A DNA stretch of 64,000 nt from Liquorilactobacillus aquaticus DSM 21051 (GTDB taxonomy: Bacteria; Bacillota; Bacilli; Lactobacillales; Lactobacillaceae), in assembly GCF_001436755.1 (NCBI RefSeq), contig NZ_AYZD01000004.1:22172-86171 (forward strand). The letters run 5' to 3'. Made by a program: the position numbers and the translations under genes. Below are positions 1 through 9,204 of this stretch, one piece after another (position 1 is the stretch's first letter; every line of letters begins with the position of its first letter). The notes below the pieces were generated by a model. It did no database searches, was not told the origin of the DNA, and saw only the letters and a program-made list of their open reading frames with translations.

Positions 1-692
1 TAATTACCGGTCTGCTCTATACTAAGGGAAAAATTCCTATCTTATTGGCCGGTATTTTAGTTATGACGGCTTGTTTATCTGTTAATTTACGTATCATGGG
101 AGGCGCAAACGTTTCTCTCTTAGGTAAAAAGACAGTTTTCAGCAGTCAGTTCTTACAATCTTTGCCTAAGTATTTCGATAGCATTTATGTCGGACTTTTA
201 ATGATTGTAATTGTAACAATAATCCTTATCCTATTTCTGCAAACAAATCTTGGACAAGCCTTTATCGTAACAGGAGACAATCCTGTTATGGCTCGCTCTT
301 TTGGTATCAACACTGACAATATGACCATCATGGGGCTTATGCTGTCAAATGGTTTAATTGGGCTCGGTGGTGCTTTAATTTCTCAAAACAATGGGTACGC
401 CGACATTAATATGGGAATTGGGATCATCGTAATCGCCCTCGCTTCAATCATTATCGGTGAAGTCGTGTTTGGGGAACTGACCTTAAATCAACGTTTGGTT
501 GCCGTAACACTTGGTAGCATCCTTTACCGTTTTGTTTTACTAATTGTTTTGCAGCTAGGCTTCAGTACGAACGACTTGAACTTGTTGTCTGCCATTATTC
601 TTGCTGTCTGCTTAATGCTTCCCAATCTCAGCAAATCATTAAAACTAGACCATGTAATCACGAAAGGAGTCGAAAATAATGAAACAAAATAA
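1..692 (+). CDS. ABC transporter permease, 3' part (TrpY-like, COG4120 type)
   Basis: The reading frame is open from base 3, so this is the C-terminal part of a gene that begins outside the window; the TTG at 45 is not a true start. About 229 residues are visible, mostly hydrophobic helices, with a glycine-rich segment (GLGGALISQNNGYADINMG) typical of the permease of the uncharacterised ABC system whose binding protein and ATPase are COG2984 and COG1101. In streptococci this family imports aromatic amino acids (TrpXYZ). It overlaps the downstream ATPase gene by 14 bases, so the two are translationally coupled. The substrate here cannot be read from the fragment. Family call fairly sure, substrate open. 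Confidence 0.75.
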   Translation, partial: ITGLLYTKGKIPILLAGILVMTACLSVNLRIMGGANVSLLGKKTVFSSQFLQSLPKYFDSIYVGLLMIVIVTIILILFLQTNLGQAFIVTGDNPVMARSFGINTDNMTIMGLMLSNGLIGLGGALISQNNGYADINMGIGIIVIALASIIIGEVVFGELTLNQRLVAVTLGSILYRFVLLIVLQLGFSTNDLNLLSAIILAVCLMLPNLSKSLKLDHVITKGVENNETK

Positions 693-1458
693 GGTGCCCA
701 TTCTGTCTTTAAAAAACATCGTCACTTTTGTCAATCGAAAAACCCCTTCCGAAACAATGATCTTGAAGCACTTAAATCTTGACGTTTTCGACGGCGACTT
801 CATTACAATTCTCGGTTCTAATGGGGCTGGAAAGTCGACTCTCTTCAATACAATTGCCGGTACTCTGCCTCCTGACAGTGGTCAGATTCTGCATGCCGGT
901 ACCGATATTACAGGCGACTCTGTTGAAAAAAGGTCACGTTTCTTAGGAAGAGTTTTCCAGGACCCCAAGTTAGGAACAGCTCCCAGAATGACAGTCGCTG
1001 AAAATTTACTCTTAGCAACAAAACGCGGTCAGCATCGTACTCTGGCATTACGCCAATTGAAACAAAATCTGCCTGCATTTGAACAGGCCACTGCATCAAT
1101 GAATAATGGTTTATCTGAACGTATTAATACGGCTACTGAGAACCTATCTGGCGGTCAACGCCAGGCATTGAGCTTCCTTATGGCGACAATCAGACGCCCG
1201 GATGTTCTGCTGCTTGATGAACACACTGCCGCATTAGATCCCAATACCAGTACCCAGTTAATGGAACAGACTAATGAAAAGGTTCTGGACCAAAAACTGA
1301 CATGCCTAATGATTACCCACCATTTGGATGATGCTCTAAAATATGGAAATCGTTTGATTGTTTTGGATGATGGGCAAGTCAGATATGATGTTCGTGGGAA
1401 AGAAAAAAATGAGCTTACCAAAGAAGAACTTCTTAGTTTCTTTGGTAATATTGCTTAA
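679..1458 (+). CDS. ABC transporter ATP-binding protein (COG1101 type)
   Basis: A 259-residue ATPase partner of the permease upstream. Walker A is GSNGAGKST (about residues 46-54), the signature is LSGGQRQ, Walker B is VLLLDEHTAALDP and the switch region is THHLDDAL. The DEHTAALDP form, with His after the catalytic Glu, is typical of this PhnK/COG1101-like branch. The ribosome site AAAGGAG lies inside the permease 3' end, 8 bases before ATG. It energises import of a small solute, probably an amino acid by family analogy. A strong hairpin terminator follows about 175 bases after the stop. Confidence 0.85.
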   Translation: MKQNKVPILSLKNIVTFVNRKTPSETMILKHLNLDVFDGDFITILGSNGAGKSTLFNTIAGTLPPDSGQILHAGTDITGDSVEKRSRFLGRVFQDPKLGTAPRMTVAENLLLATKRGQHRTLALRQLKQNLPAFEQATASMNNGLSERINTATENLSGGQRQALSFLMATIRRPDVLLLDEHTAALDPNTSTQLMEQTNEKVLDQKLTCLMITHHLDDALKYGNRLIVLDDGQVRYDVRGKEKNELTKEELLSFFGNIA

Positions 1459-1632
1459 TGAGGAGCTTCAAATTGAGTATGGAAAATAAGCGGTCAATCT
1501 TTTATCACTACGACCAATCCAATTTTAAATAACATTCCTATCTAACCACACATCACCTTTTTTAAAGTCGAATGCTAAAAAATGTCCTAATATTTCCGGA
1601 CACCAGTCGTAAATTATTATAATTATCAAATC

Positions 1633-1689
1633 AATAAGAGAGTGAAGCGTCAAAATCAAACTTGTTTTTTGACGTTTCACTCTCTTATT
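1633..1689. terminator. Bidirectional intrinsic terminator
   Basis: Long inverted repeat (AAGAGAGTGAAACGTCAAAA-like arms around a short AAACTTG loop) with A-rich left and T-rich right flanks. It lies between the convergent ABC ATPase and pyruvyl transferase genes and can end transcription from both sides. Confidence 0.85.
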
Positions 1690-1727
1690 TGGAAATTTCT
1701 GTCTGAAGTCTTTAATTTTTCATTTTA

Positions 1728-2762
1728 TTACTTAACTGTTGTTCGCTCCGAAATGTAACTCTTAATAATCCGCTTCAATGGACGGAAGTTAGGATGAAGA
1801 TCATAATTATGCACTTGCGCACCTGTGATGGAGTCAAGTTCCATCTTGATTCTGGTAATGTCCCGTTCATCACTATATTTTATCCAACTAATGTTTTCCA
1901 GCCAATCAAAATAAGCATGCTTCCCTTTTCCATAGCTGTTTCCAAACAACAGGCATGGCGTCTGAGTCAGAACCGAAAAAACCATTGCATGGAACCGATC
2001 GGAGATGATCAATTCCTTACTTGCTATTTTTTTCAGCTGCTCTTCAAGAAGCTTCCCACGCGTTTTCGGTGTAATTTTAGTCGGCGTTTCTAGCACAGTA
2101 TCCGTTCGCGCCAGAGAATAGTGTTTCTCTAAAATAGTTTTTAGAGATTCTATAAATGATTCATCCAAAATTTTTTCCCCATCATGACGCAAAACGAATA
2201 GTGCTCCTGAACGTTTAACATCAGAAATTCTAGGCGTTAGATAGAGAACCATATCCGGTGTTAAAACAACCTTGTTTTTGAAAGTTTTCTGCATTCGCCG
2301 ATAGCTTTGAGCATCCCGAGCCAACAAAACCAAATTGTGATTTTTATTATATGCCTCTTGGCTCAATTTTTTTTCATCTTCACCATAAGCTGTCTTCTCA
2401 AAATGAATTGATTGTGGAAATGAAATGGTTAAATTATCCGTGAATGTGCTAAAAACAGCACGCCGATCTTTTTCAATATCTATATACAAGTTTCCCATAT
2501 TCCCGCCACCAACGTAGCCAACAATATCTTGCTTGGTAATAACTTTCTTTACCGCCTTGATGCCCACGTCATTGTCGTAATCCATAATTTCAATGTACTG
2601 GTAATCCGGAAACTCTTTTTCAAAGAATATCCTTGAGGCCAAGGAAACAGCTTGATCTCCCATATTTGTATAACTTGGGACACCAAACATAAACATTTTA
2701 GGCCTATCATTTTGAGGAAGCTGCGAACTCGCTTTTTTTGTCTCAATAAAGAAATCTGCCAT
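1728..2762 (-). CDS. Polysaccharide pyruvyl transferase family protein
   Basis: About 344 residues. The fold signs are an N-terminal Rossmann-like segment (FGVPSYTNMGDQAV), the GGGNMGN loop near residue 85, and the C-terminal ISDRFHAMVFSVL segment, all as in the PS_pyruv_trans (CsaB/WcaK/EpsO) family. Members transfer pyruvate from phosphoenolpyruvate onto sugar residues of cell-wall or exopolysaccharide chains, or serve as related glycan-modifying enzymes. An ATG exists at 2771, but the ribosome site AAGGA abuts it and sits 9 bases before the ATG at 2762, so I prefer 2762. It stands alone, with no polysaccharide cluster beside it. Acceptor glycan unknown. Confidence 0.8.
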   Translation of the reverse strand: MADFFIETKKASSQLPQNDRPKMFMFGVPSYTNMGDQAVSLASRIFFEKEFPDYQYIEIMDYDNDVGIKAVKKVITKQDIVGYVGGGNMGNLYIDIEKDRRAVFSTFTDNLTISFPQSIHFEKTAYGEDEKKLSQEAYNKNHNLVLLARDAQSYRRMQKTFKNKVVLTPDMVLYLTPRISDVKRSGALFVLRHDGEKILDESFIESLKTILEKHYSLARTDTVLETPTKITPKTRGKLLEEQLKKIASKELIISDRFHAMVFSVLTQTPCLLFGNSYGKGKHAYFDWLENISWIKYSDERDITRIKMELDSITGAQVHNYDLHPNFRPLKRIIKSYISERTTVK

Positions 2763-3058
2763 TTTGATCATTCCTTTGCTGATCCTAAATTATTGGTGTG
2801 TTTTTAGAAGACGTTTCACCTTACTATAACTTTCCTACGCCTACTCTCCACACCACCTACAGGGAATATCATGATCTTTATCCCTAAATTATGCAAGAAA
2901 TGAGCATTTTCGTTTTTTCAAAACATTGCTGACAAATCAATTCTCCACTAACTGTGTACCCAGCTACATAGAATAAAAAGACCACAACAAAACATCAGTT
3001 TCGCTGCAGTCCGTTTATTCATATGCAATTTTTTCAAAAAAACAGCTCAGCTTTAAAG

Positions 3059-3679
3059 CTATCCGTTGATTTTTTTGGACAATGCTTCTTCACTCCCAAT
3101 GAATAAGAACACCGGTGTATCTGACTGCATTTTATTACTGTCTGCGAGACTGCCCACGTCGTAAGGAACAAAACCAATTTGGCTAATTAACATTGCAGCC
3201 TTTTTCTTCAGCTCTGAATCATCACCTGCAAGAGGCAAGGCAACTTTCTTCGCGCTGTCCTTAGAGGACACCAAGCTTGCTAAATCAGCGACCGGAATTG
3301 AATTAAACGCTTTAACAACATTGGCACCTTTAAAATGCTCTGCTACTAACTCGCTTGTCCCGCTTTGATGTTCACGCAGTTCTTCGATATCGCCATCACG
3401 GTGTGGAAAATAATTGGTAGCATCAATAACATCTTTGCCCTTTAAAAACTGGTCATCTATTTCAAAAACAGCCTTATAAGGTACTGCTAGAACAATCAGA
3501 TCCTGTCTAGCAACTTCTGCCAGATTACCCGCTTGAGCCTGCGAACCCAAACGATCTATCACAGGTTTTAATTTCTCTAAGCCATGTTTATTTGTCAAAA
3601 CTACAGTATGCCCCTCATTAATAAAGAGCTTCGCTAATACTTGGGCTACATGCCCACCACCAATAAAACCTATTTTCAT
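3059..3679 (-). CDS. NAD(P)-binding oxidoreductase, F420-reductase-like fold
   Basis: 206 residues. It starts with a dinucleotide-binding motif (GFIGGGHVAQ) and has the two-domain layout of short NADPH-dependent F420 reductase-like proteins: a Rossmann half, then a helical half with VVKAFNSIP, the conserved segment of this family. Lactobacilli are not known to make F420, so the substrate is probably a flavin or small carbonyl compound; that is inference. GGAGGTG lies 7 bases before the ATG. A single-gene unit with about 100 bases to the nuclease gene. Fold sure, reaction unknown. Confidence 0.75.
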   Translation of the reverse strand: MKIGFIGGGHVAQVLAKLFINEGHTVVLTNKHGLEKLKPVIDRLGSQAQAGNLAEVARQDLIVLAVPYKAVFEIDDQFLKGKDVIDATNYFPHRDGDIEELREHQSGTSELVAEHFKGANVVKAFNSIPVADLASLVSSKDSAKKVALPLAGDDSELKKKAAMLISQIGFVPYDVGSLADSNKMQSDTPVFLFIGSEEALSKKING

Positions 3680-3782
3680 TTACTGCACCTCCAAACAATC
3701 TCTACTTCTATAAACTACGCTTCCGCCGTCATTTTATGTCATTTAACACTAAGTTACAAATTAGTTGTTTAGCTTATTTTTT

Positions 3783-4634
3783 TTATGATGTAAAATTTTC
3801 CGGTAATGAAACCTGAAAGGCAGCGTTTCTAGTCGAACGGCCGGTCTGATAATCAAAGACATATCTAGGTTGAACGTTAAACAGATAGACATTGAAGTTC
3901 AAAGACCCATCATCAGACAGAGCCTGCATATGTACGCCACGTGCCATTAATTCTTGGTTCCTGAAAAGCGGTTGAACCTGATAGATAACTTTATGTCCTT
4001 TTCTCAAAGCATCGCGCACCTTTTTTTCATAGATAGTCTGCAGCCGCTGATTAGAAAAAGATGTCTGGGTAAAAAGATTTTTAGGATTATTTTGATCTCC
4101 GCTTTGCAGAGATTTATCATAATCTCCGTTCTGACTAATTCCTCCCGAGATAGAATACGCAATTAAGTGACCACGGTTTAAAATAGCTTCTCCATTCTCC
4201 ATTTTTTGGTGCCAGCCTGTCGGGCGAACATACTGCCGCGTTCTTTGTTCATCATCGACAACATTTCTCGACTCTAGATACGCAGTATTAGCACTCGATG
4301 TCCGATTCAAATTATCTAACGGACTATAAACTACCATATTCCTTTTCCAATCATCCATCTGAAGAGTACTTTTATTATCATTGACTGTCACTACTGGTGT
4401 ATCGCCAGAGTGAAAATTTAAATTGACTAGTTTTTCGGCAGCTACGTCCTTAACACCGTTCTTTAACTTTGAAGTTGATGTTGATGTATCATACGTATTA
4501 TTTTTTAAAAGCTGATTTGGCTGTGTGATCATATAGATCAATAGCAAGACAACTACAACAGCACCTGGTAAAACAGTTTTTCTTTTTTTCCTTCTGCTCA
4601 TTTTCTTTCCCAACCTTTTCCTTAGATGAATCAT
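3783..4634 (-). CDS. endA: DNA/RNA non-specific endonuclease, EndA-like, membrane-anchored
   Basis: 283 residues from the ATG at 4634; an ATG at 4601 (MSRRKK) is also possible. A basic N-terminus is followed by one hydrophobic helix (VLPGAVVVVLLLIYMI), so the enzyme should be anchored with the nuclease domain outside. The catalytic His lies in NRGHLIAYSISGG and the metal-binding Asn in GDQNNPKNLFTQT; both match the beta-beta-alpha-metal nuclease family (NUC1/EndA). EndA in streptococci degrades one strand of incoming DNA during transformation, or extracellular DNA. No competence genes sit next to it, so nutrient scavenging is equally possible. Confidence 0.88.
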   Translation of the reverse strand: MIHLRKRLGKKMSRRKKRKTVLPGAVVVVLLLIYMITQPNQLLKNNTYDTSTSTSKLKNGVKDVAAEKLVNLNFHSGDTPVVTVNDNKSTLQMDDWKRNMVVYSPLDNLNRTSSANTAYLESRNVVDDEQRTRQYVRPTGWHQKMENGEAILNRGHLIAYSISGGISQNGDYDKSLQSGDQNNPKNLFTQTSFSNQRLQTIYEKKVRDALRKGHKVIYQVQPLFRNQELMARGVHMQALSDDGSLNFNVYLFNVQPRYVFDYQTGRSTRNAAFQVSLPENFTS

Positions 4635-4726
4635 TCCTCAAGCCAATAAATTGTACGTTAAAATGATCCTTGTTATATTGTAACAGAAGGCTAGACCTTA
4701 AAAAATATATTATAGGAGGATGTTTT

Positions 4727-5233
4727 ATGAGTAAAATTGCAGTTGTCGTCACGGACTTAGTCGAGGATATTGAATATACATCCCCTGTCGATGCTTTAAA
4801 AAAGGAAGGCCACGAAGTTGTTACAATTAGTTTTGCGGGGGAAAAATCAATAACCGGAAAACACGGGGCTGAAATTCCTATCGATAAATCAATTAAAGAT
4901 GCAGATCCTGCTGATTTCGATGGTTTACTAATCCCAGGCGGCTTTTCTCCAGATCAATTACGTTCAGATCAGGATTTTGTTGATTTCACTAAAAAATTTT
5001 TGCTTGCAGATAAAAATGTTTTTGCAATTTGTCATGGGCCACAACTCTTCATTCAAACAGGATTGGTTAAGGGCCGTACAATGACGTCTTATTTATCAGT
5101 CCAACCGGACCTGTATTACGCTGGCGCAGTAGTGAAAGACGCTCCAGTTGTAATTGATCATAAGCTGATTACCAGTCGCACACCGGATGATTTACCGGCT
5201 TTTAATAAAGCAATTACCGAAGCGCTCAAATAG
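4727..5233 (+). CDS. DJ-1/PfpI family protein (class I glutamine amidotransferase-like)
   Basis: 168 residues from the ATG at 4727, which has TAGGAGG 7 bases upstream; the frame is open further left but lacks a ribosome site. The nucleophile elbow is AICHGPQLF (Cys near residue 102), and GLLIPGGFSPDQLR matches the oxyanion/Glu region of PfpI/YhbO-type proteins. Bacterial members are stress proteins with deglycase or glyoxalase-like activity on methylglyoxal adducts, or act as chaperones. It is a single-gene unit ending in a strong terminator. Which activity it has cannot be told from sequence. Confidence 0.88.
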   Translation: MSKIAVVVTDLVEDIEYTSPVDALKKEGHEVVTISFAGEKSITGKHGAEIPIDKSIKDADPADFDGLLIPGGFSPDQLRSDQDFVDFTKKFLLADKNVFAICHGPQLFIQTGLVKGRTMTSYLSVQPDLYYAGAVVKDAPVVIDHKLITSRTPDDLPAFNKAITEALK

Positions 5234-5269
5234 TTTTTCTAAATTAAATTTAAATAACATTAATAGCTG

Positions 5270-5314
5270 CAACTGGGCTAGGAACAAAAAATTGTTCCTA
5301 GCCCAGTTGTTTTT
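5270..5314 (+). terminator. Intrinsic terminator after the PfpI-family gene
   Basis: Perfect hairpin: CAACTGGGCTAGGAACAA paired with its complement around a short A/T loop, followed by TTTTT. It also faces the 3' end of the convergent reductase gene. Confidence 0.9.
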
Positions 5315-5361
5315 CAAAATGTTAAAAATTTAGGAGTCCATATCTTAGAAAATTATTATTA

Positions 5362-6324
5362 CTATTTTTGATGATATTTACGCATCAATTCCGCCAAGTG
5401 AACCTGATGAGTAGCAAACTCATGAGTTCGGCACACGTAATCATTTTCGCGCCCTATTTTTGCAATATATCCATTAATATAATCAACTTCAGTTGGCCGC
5501 CCTTTGGAAAAATCCTGATACATTGATGGGTAGTGGTACTTGTATGCATGACTGACCGTCGTCACTGAATCAATTTCTTGTTGACGTGTTTCAATCAGAT
5601 GGATTCCCGCACGTTCGCACGCATCATAAGCTTCATTGAACAATTGACGCGCCATCTCAGGAACTCCTTCATACTCAATGAATTGCCCCATTTGTACCTC
5701 AAACATTGTACACAAAGTGTTGACAACTGCGTTAAAAACAACCTTTGACATACACATTCCTAAATAATCTTCGGCAAAAATTGGATTAAGCATTGCCGTT
5801 TTGAAATCATTCATCATCTTCTGTGTAACTTCCGCTGGTTTAGTTCCAACATACTGTGCTACATGCATTTCTTCTGTGCCTTCAGCACCCATAAAATCGA
5901 CATCCGCTGGTCCATCAAGGCGTGTCGCTATCATTGCTGTCCCACAGATAATATGCTCAGCTGGAAAATATTTTGCAATTTTCTCAAAATGTCCCATCCC
6001 GTTCATTGCGGAAAAAACATATTGATCCTTGTGAAAAATTCCTGCAGCTGAATCGCGTTTCAATTCCTTATCAAGCTGCATCTGTTTTTTGAAGATAATC
6101 CAAATATCAGGATGTCCTTGGTATTCCTCAGGATAAAAAATATTGATTGGCACAATCCGTCTATTCTTATGGTCACGTGCCACAGATACCCCGCCCTGCT
6201 CTCTAACTTTTTCAACATTTGGTTCCCATGTATCAATAAAATCGACTTCTACTTTTGCATTTTCTTGAAGCATAACTCCATAACGATACCCCATTGCTCC
6301 TGCTCCAATAATCCCGTACTTCAT
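5362..6324 (-). CDS. Ketopantoate reductase family protein (PanE/ApbA), copy A
   Basis: 320 residues from the ATG at 6324 (AAGGAGTG 7 bases upstream; the GTG at 6333 lies in the ribosome site). The NADPH-binding motif is GIIGAGAMG (residues 4-12). The conserved Lys and Asn of the family are in SKVVFNAVVNTLC, and GRPTEVDYINGYIAKIG closes the active site. PanE enzymes reduce ketopantoate to pantoate for CoA; relatives in lactic acid bacteria reduce branched-chain 2-oxoacids to D-2-hydroxyacids. A full T-box leader with an apparent Ile codon precedes it, which argues for a role with Ile-derived oxoacids rather than CoA. It has a divergent paralogue at 7152-8102 that is clearly similar along its length. 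Confidence 0.85.
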   Translation of the reverse strand: MKYGIIGAGAMGYRYGVMLQENAKVEVDFIDTWEPNVEKVREQGGVSVARDHKNRRIVPINIFYPEEYQGHPDIWIIFKKQMQLDKELKRDSAAGIFHKDQYVFSAMNGMGHFEKIAKYFPAEHIICGTAMIATRLDGPADVDFMGAEGTEEMHVAQYVGTKPAEVTQKMMNDFKTAMLNPIFAEDYLGMCMSKVVFNAVVNTLCTMFEVQMGQFIEYEGVPEMARQLFNEAYDACERAGIHLIETRQQEIDSVTTVSHAYKYHYPSMYQDFSKGRPTEVDYINGYIAKIGRENDYVCRTHEFATHQVHLAELMRKYHQK

Positions 6325-6350
6325 AACTATCACTCCTTATCCTATTTTTG

Positions 6351-6600
6351 ACAAACAAAAAAGCACCATTGGCTTTTCAACCAAAGGGCGCTTCCGCGTG
6401 GTACCACCTTTTTCGAATTATCCTCACGAATAATTCCTCAACATGTATCAACTAATGATATATCTGCATAATAATGGATGCCACCCATTCGCCTCGAGAA
6501 ACGAAAACATCGAATCAAACTTTTGAGTGATAGTTTTCGTACCTTCTCACCATAATGGTACTCTCTAAGCAAAACTATCACTCTACTCTTTCAATCCTAA
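6351..6600 (-). promoter_or_regulatory. T-box riboswitch, apparent isoleucine specifier (minus strand)
   Basis: Reading the minus strand, the leader has the 5' AGAGTAGAGTGATAG segment, a Stem I with nine perfect pairs (GATAGTTTT with AAAACTATC), the T-box AAGGTGGTACCACGCGG (about 6394-6410) and a terminator stem (GCGCCCTTTGG/CCAATGGTGC) with a T-run at 6355-6392. The specifier position, just before the Stem I 3' exit and followed by A, reads ATC (6529-6531). This is the tRNA-Ile codon, so uncharged tRNA-Ile should allow read-through into the reductase gene. Confidence 0.88.
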
Positions 6601-6815
6601 AAAGCCTCTTAAATATTGACATAAGTTTACCCCCTGCAACACGTTCATGTCAAGGAATTTTGCTAATTCTATTTTAATCTGTTTGTTATTTAAAACATAA
6701 GTTTGTTGAATCCGCCTTTTGCACAAAGCTCAACCTATCAGTAATAAAAATAAAATATTTTCCCAAAAAAATATTGACTATCTAACATGATTGCGTTAGA
6801 CTACAAACATATTAA

Positions 6816-7092
6816 AAAGTGATGAGAGTAAACGCGAGGATAAGAAGTGATAATTCATCCGATAGATTAAGCGAACCTGGTTTGGTGAGAGCAGGCGTCT
6901 TTGAATGTATTATCAATCATCTTGGAGCGCTGCAACCAAAAATCGGTGATTAATTAAATTGCGGTGGGGAGCACCCATTATTGTGCTGACGAATTGATTC
7001 TTAGTTCGAACAAGAGGTTCATCCTAGATGAGCGAACAGAGGTGGTACCACGCGAAAGCGTCCTTTAGATATTTTTATCTGGAGGCGTTTTT
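6816..7092 (+). promoter_or_regulatory. T-box riboswitch, apparent isoleucine specifier (plus strand)
   Basis: GATGAGAGTAAACGCG opens Stem I. The segment AGAAGTGATAAT pairs with ATTATC, and the specifier region TATCAATCATCTTGGAG reads ATC followed by A in either register (6912-6914 or 6916-6918). The T-box core GAGGTGGTACCACGCG is at about 7039-7054 and the terminator stem (AGCGTCC..GGAGGCG plus T-run) at 7054-7092. It mirrors the minus-strand T-box 200 bases away and precedes the second reductase gene. Confidence 0.9.
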
Positions 7093-7151
7093 TTATTTAC
7101 TTCTATTATTTTTATTTACTGTCACTAACTTTTTCGAAAGGGGTAATATTT

Positions 7152-8102
7152 ATGAAATTCACAATTGTAGGTTCTGGTGCCATGGGTTACCGTTATGGTG
7201 TTTTGTTGCAGGAGGCAGGTAATGAAGTTGAGTTTGTAGATACTTGGGAACCAAATGTTGAAAAGGTCCGGCAACAAGGTGGCGTCTTCGTTTCACGTGA
7301 TCACAAAGATCGGCATCTTGTGCCTGTTAAAATGTATTACCCTGAGGAATACAAAGGTAATCCCGATGTCTGGGTCGTTTTTGACAAGCAGATGCATCTT
7401 GCTGCTTTCTTGAAACGCATGGAGCATGCTTTCAATGATAAACAATATGTCTTAACTTGTATGAATGGAATGGGACACGTTGAAAAACTGCTTCAATACT
7501 TCAAACCAGAGAAAATTGTCGCCGGAACTGCTCTTGTTGCTACGGTTTTAAATGGACCTGGAGATGTTGATTTTATCGGGGCACGCGGTGCGGGCACAAT
7601 GAATCTAGCGAACTACACTGAAAAGCCAGATGATATAACACACAAAATTGTTAACGAACTCTCTAAAGCTCAGTTCAACCCTAATCTCACGACCAATTTC
7701 ATGGGTACGTTGTTGGCTAAAGTCGTCTTCAACTCTGTTGTTAATACTCTGTGCACATTGTTTGAAATTACAATGGGTGAGTTTGCAAGCTATCCTGGTG
7801 CAGACGAATTAAGCAAGCAACTGATTAATGAAGCATACGATGTCTGTGAACGTGCTGGCATCCAAATGCTCAACACTCGACAGCAAGAGTTGGAAAGCGT
7901 TAATTACGTTTCAACTGTCGCTAATCCCTTGCACTATCCTTCTATGTATCAGGACATGTCACACAATCGACCAACTGAAGTTGATTACATCAATGGTTAT
8001 TTGGTAAAGCTTGGACGTAAATACCATTATGAAGCTACCACTCATGCCTTTCTGACACATCTTGTCCATTTAGCTGAACATACACGTCAACAAACCAAAT
8101 AA
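7152..8102 (+). CDS. Ketopantoate reductase family protein (PanE/ApbA), copy B
   Basis: 316 residues, start ATG with GAAAGGGG upstream. The NADPH motif is FTIVGSGAMGYRYG. The family Lys/Asn sit in AKVVFNSVVNTLC and the active-site closing segment is NRPTEVDYINGYLVKLG. It aligns with the divergent copy A throughout (shared VEFVDTWEPNVEKVR, FIEYEG versus FASYPG, YHYPSMYQD), so the pair arose by duplication and kept separate Ile-type T-box leaders. Differences such as Ser for Ala in GSGAMG and lower identity in the middle suggest distinct substrates. Probable reaction: NAD(P)H-linked reduction of a branched-chain 2-oxoacid or ketopantoate. Confidence 0.85.
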   Translation: MKFTIVGSGAMGYRYGVLLQEAGNEVEFVDTWEPNVEKVRQQGGVFVSRDHKDRHLVPVKMYYPEEYKGNPDVWVVFDKQMHLAAFLKRMEHAFNDKQYVLTCMNGMGHVEKLLQYFKPEKIVAGTALVATVLNGPGDVDFIGARGAGTMNLANYTEKPDDITHKIVNELSKAQFNPNLTTNFMGTLLAKVVFNSVVNTLCTLFEITMGEFASYPGADELSKQLINEAYDVCERAGIQMLNTRQQELESVNYVSTVANPLHYPSMYQDMSHNRPTEVDYINGYLVKLGRKYHYEATTHAFLTHLVHLAEHTRQQTK

Positions 8103-8161
8103 TCGGTAAAAATTTCTTATCCTATTGCAGAATTTTGATGCTGATTTCTATAAAAACTAAT

Positions 8162-8209
8162 AAAGAAGGATTTGATCCATTCGAACTTCGAATAATCAAA
8201 TCCTTCTTT
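8162..8209. terminator. Bidirectional terminator
   Basis: AAAGAAGGATTTGAT pairs with ATCAAATCCTTCTTT around an 18-base loop, with T-rich ends on both strands. It separates the convergent reductase copy B and LysR genes. Confidence 0.85.
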
Positions 8210-8253
8210 TATTATCATTATTTACTGCAATTCTAAAAAGCTGTCTCTAAACT

Positions 8254-9156
8254 TTAATAAGCTTTCGTCTCAATTAAATTTTTGAGTTTAAACAATACAC
8301 TGATAAACTCTTGTTGAGTTTTATTAGGCAAAAAGCTTTTACGTACAACCAACGACATATTGAATTTTTCTGGAAGCGGATCGTCCAAAGTCAAGCTACA
8401 CAAATGGTCTTGTGGCTTAATCGCATCATCGACTAATAAACTGACACCTAAATTAGCATTAACCAATTCTTTGATGAGAGACAACGTGGGAGTACTAAAA
8501 GCAATTTGCGGTCTAAATCCAGCATACTTACTATAACTTGCCAATGCTTGTGGATGAACAAAGTTGTTGGTAAAGGTGACAAATCTTTCACCTTTCAACT
8601 CGACAAAGGAAATATGTCTTTTTTCCACCAAAGGATGTTTCTGACTGACAATAGCTTTAAAAGGATGTACTGCCAGCAAAAAGGTATCCAACTTTTTTTC
8701 CTGAAGTGGACGAATCGATCCTAAAAGTGCCACGTCAATTTTTCCTTGTCTTAATTTTTCGAGCAACTGATCTGAGCCAGCCTCAATTGATTGAATATGC
8801 GCTAAAAGTCCTTTATGCAATAATTCGCTGGCAACCAATGGAAACCACATTGTCCCGATTATGGGTGGCAATCCAAAACGAATCATTGAAGAATCGGCAT
8901 TTTGCACCTCACTATAAGCTAAATCTAGGCTCTCAAGTATCTGCTGAGCTCGCTGAAACAGTAATACACCCGCACGAGTTACAACTAAGCGATTATGAAT
9001 ATAGTCCCGCTTGATTAACTGAGCTCCAAACTCATTCTCAAGCCGCTTGATTGCAACCGTAATCGTCGGCTGGCTAACAGAGAACTTATTAGCAACCTCA
9101 GTATAGTTTTTTAACTCTACCAAATCATGAAAATAAGCCAAGTCCCTCGTATTCAA
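8254..9156 (-). CDS. LysR family transcriptional regulator
   Basis: About 300 residues. I place the start at the TTG (9156), which has AAGGGG 9 bases upstream; the frame extends to a GTG at 9180. The N-terminal helix-turn-helix (LKNYTEVANKFSVSQPTITVAIKRLENEFG) and the substrate-binding domain with FGLPPIIG and FSTPTLSLIKELVNANLG are standard LTTR parts; the effector cleft lies in the C-terminal 200 residues. It is the last gene of a five-gene minus-strand run with fumC, a flavin reductase, a fumarate-reductase-type flavoprotein and a dicarboxylate transporter, so it probably senses a C4-dicarboxylate or citrate and controls that run. Confidence 0.88.
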   Translation of the reverse strand: MNTRDLAYFHDLVELKNYTEVANKFSVSQPTITVAIKRLENEFGAQLIKRDYIHNRLVVTRAGVLLFQRAQQILESLDLAYSEVQNADSSMIRFGLPPIIGTMWFPLVASELLHKGLLAHIQSIEAGSDQLLEKLRQGKIDVALLGSIRPLQEKKLDTFLLAVHPFKAIVSQKHPLVEKRHISFVELKGERFVTFTNNFVHPQALASYSKYAGFRPQIAFSTPTLSLIKELVNANLGVSLLVDDAIKPQDHLCSLTLDDPLPEKFNMSLVVRKSFLPNKTQQEFISVLFKLKNLIETKAY

Positions 9157-9204
9157 CTTTGTTCGCCCCTTCAGCTGCACACTTTCATTCTATCAAATGT
9201 AATT

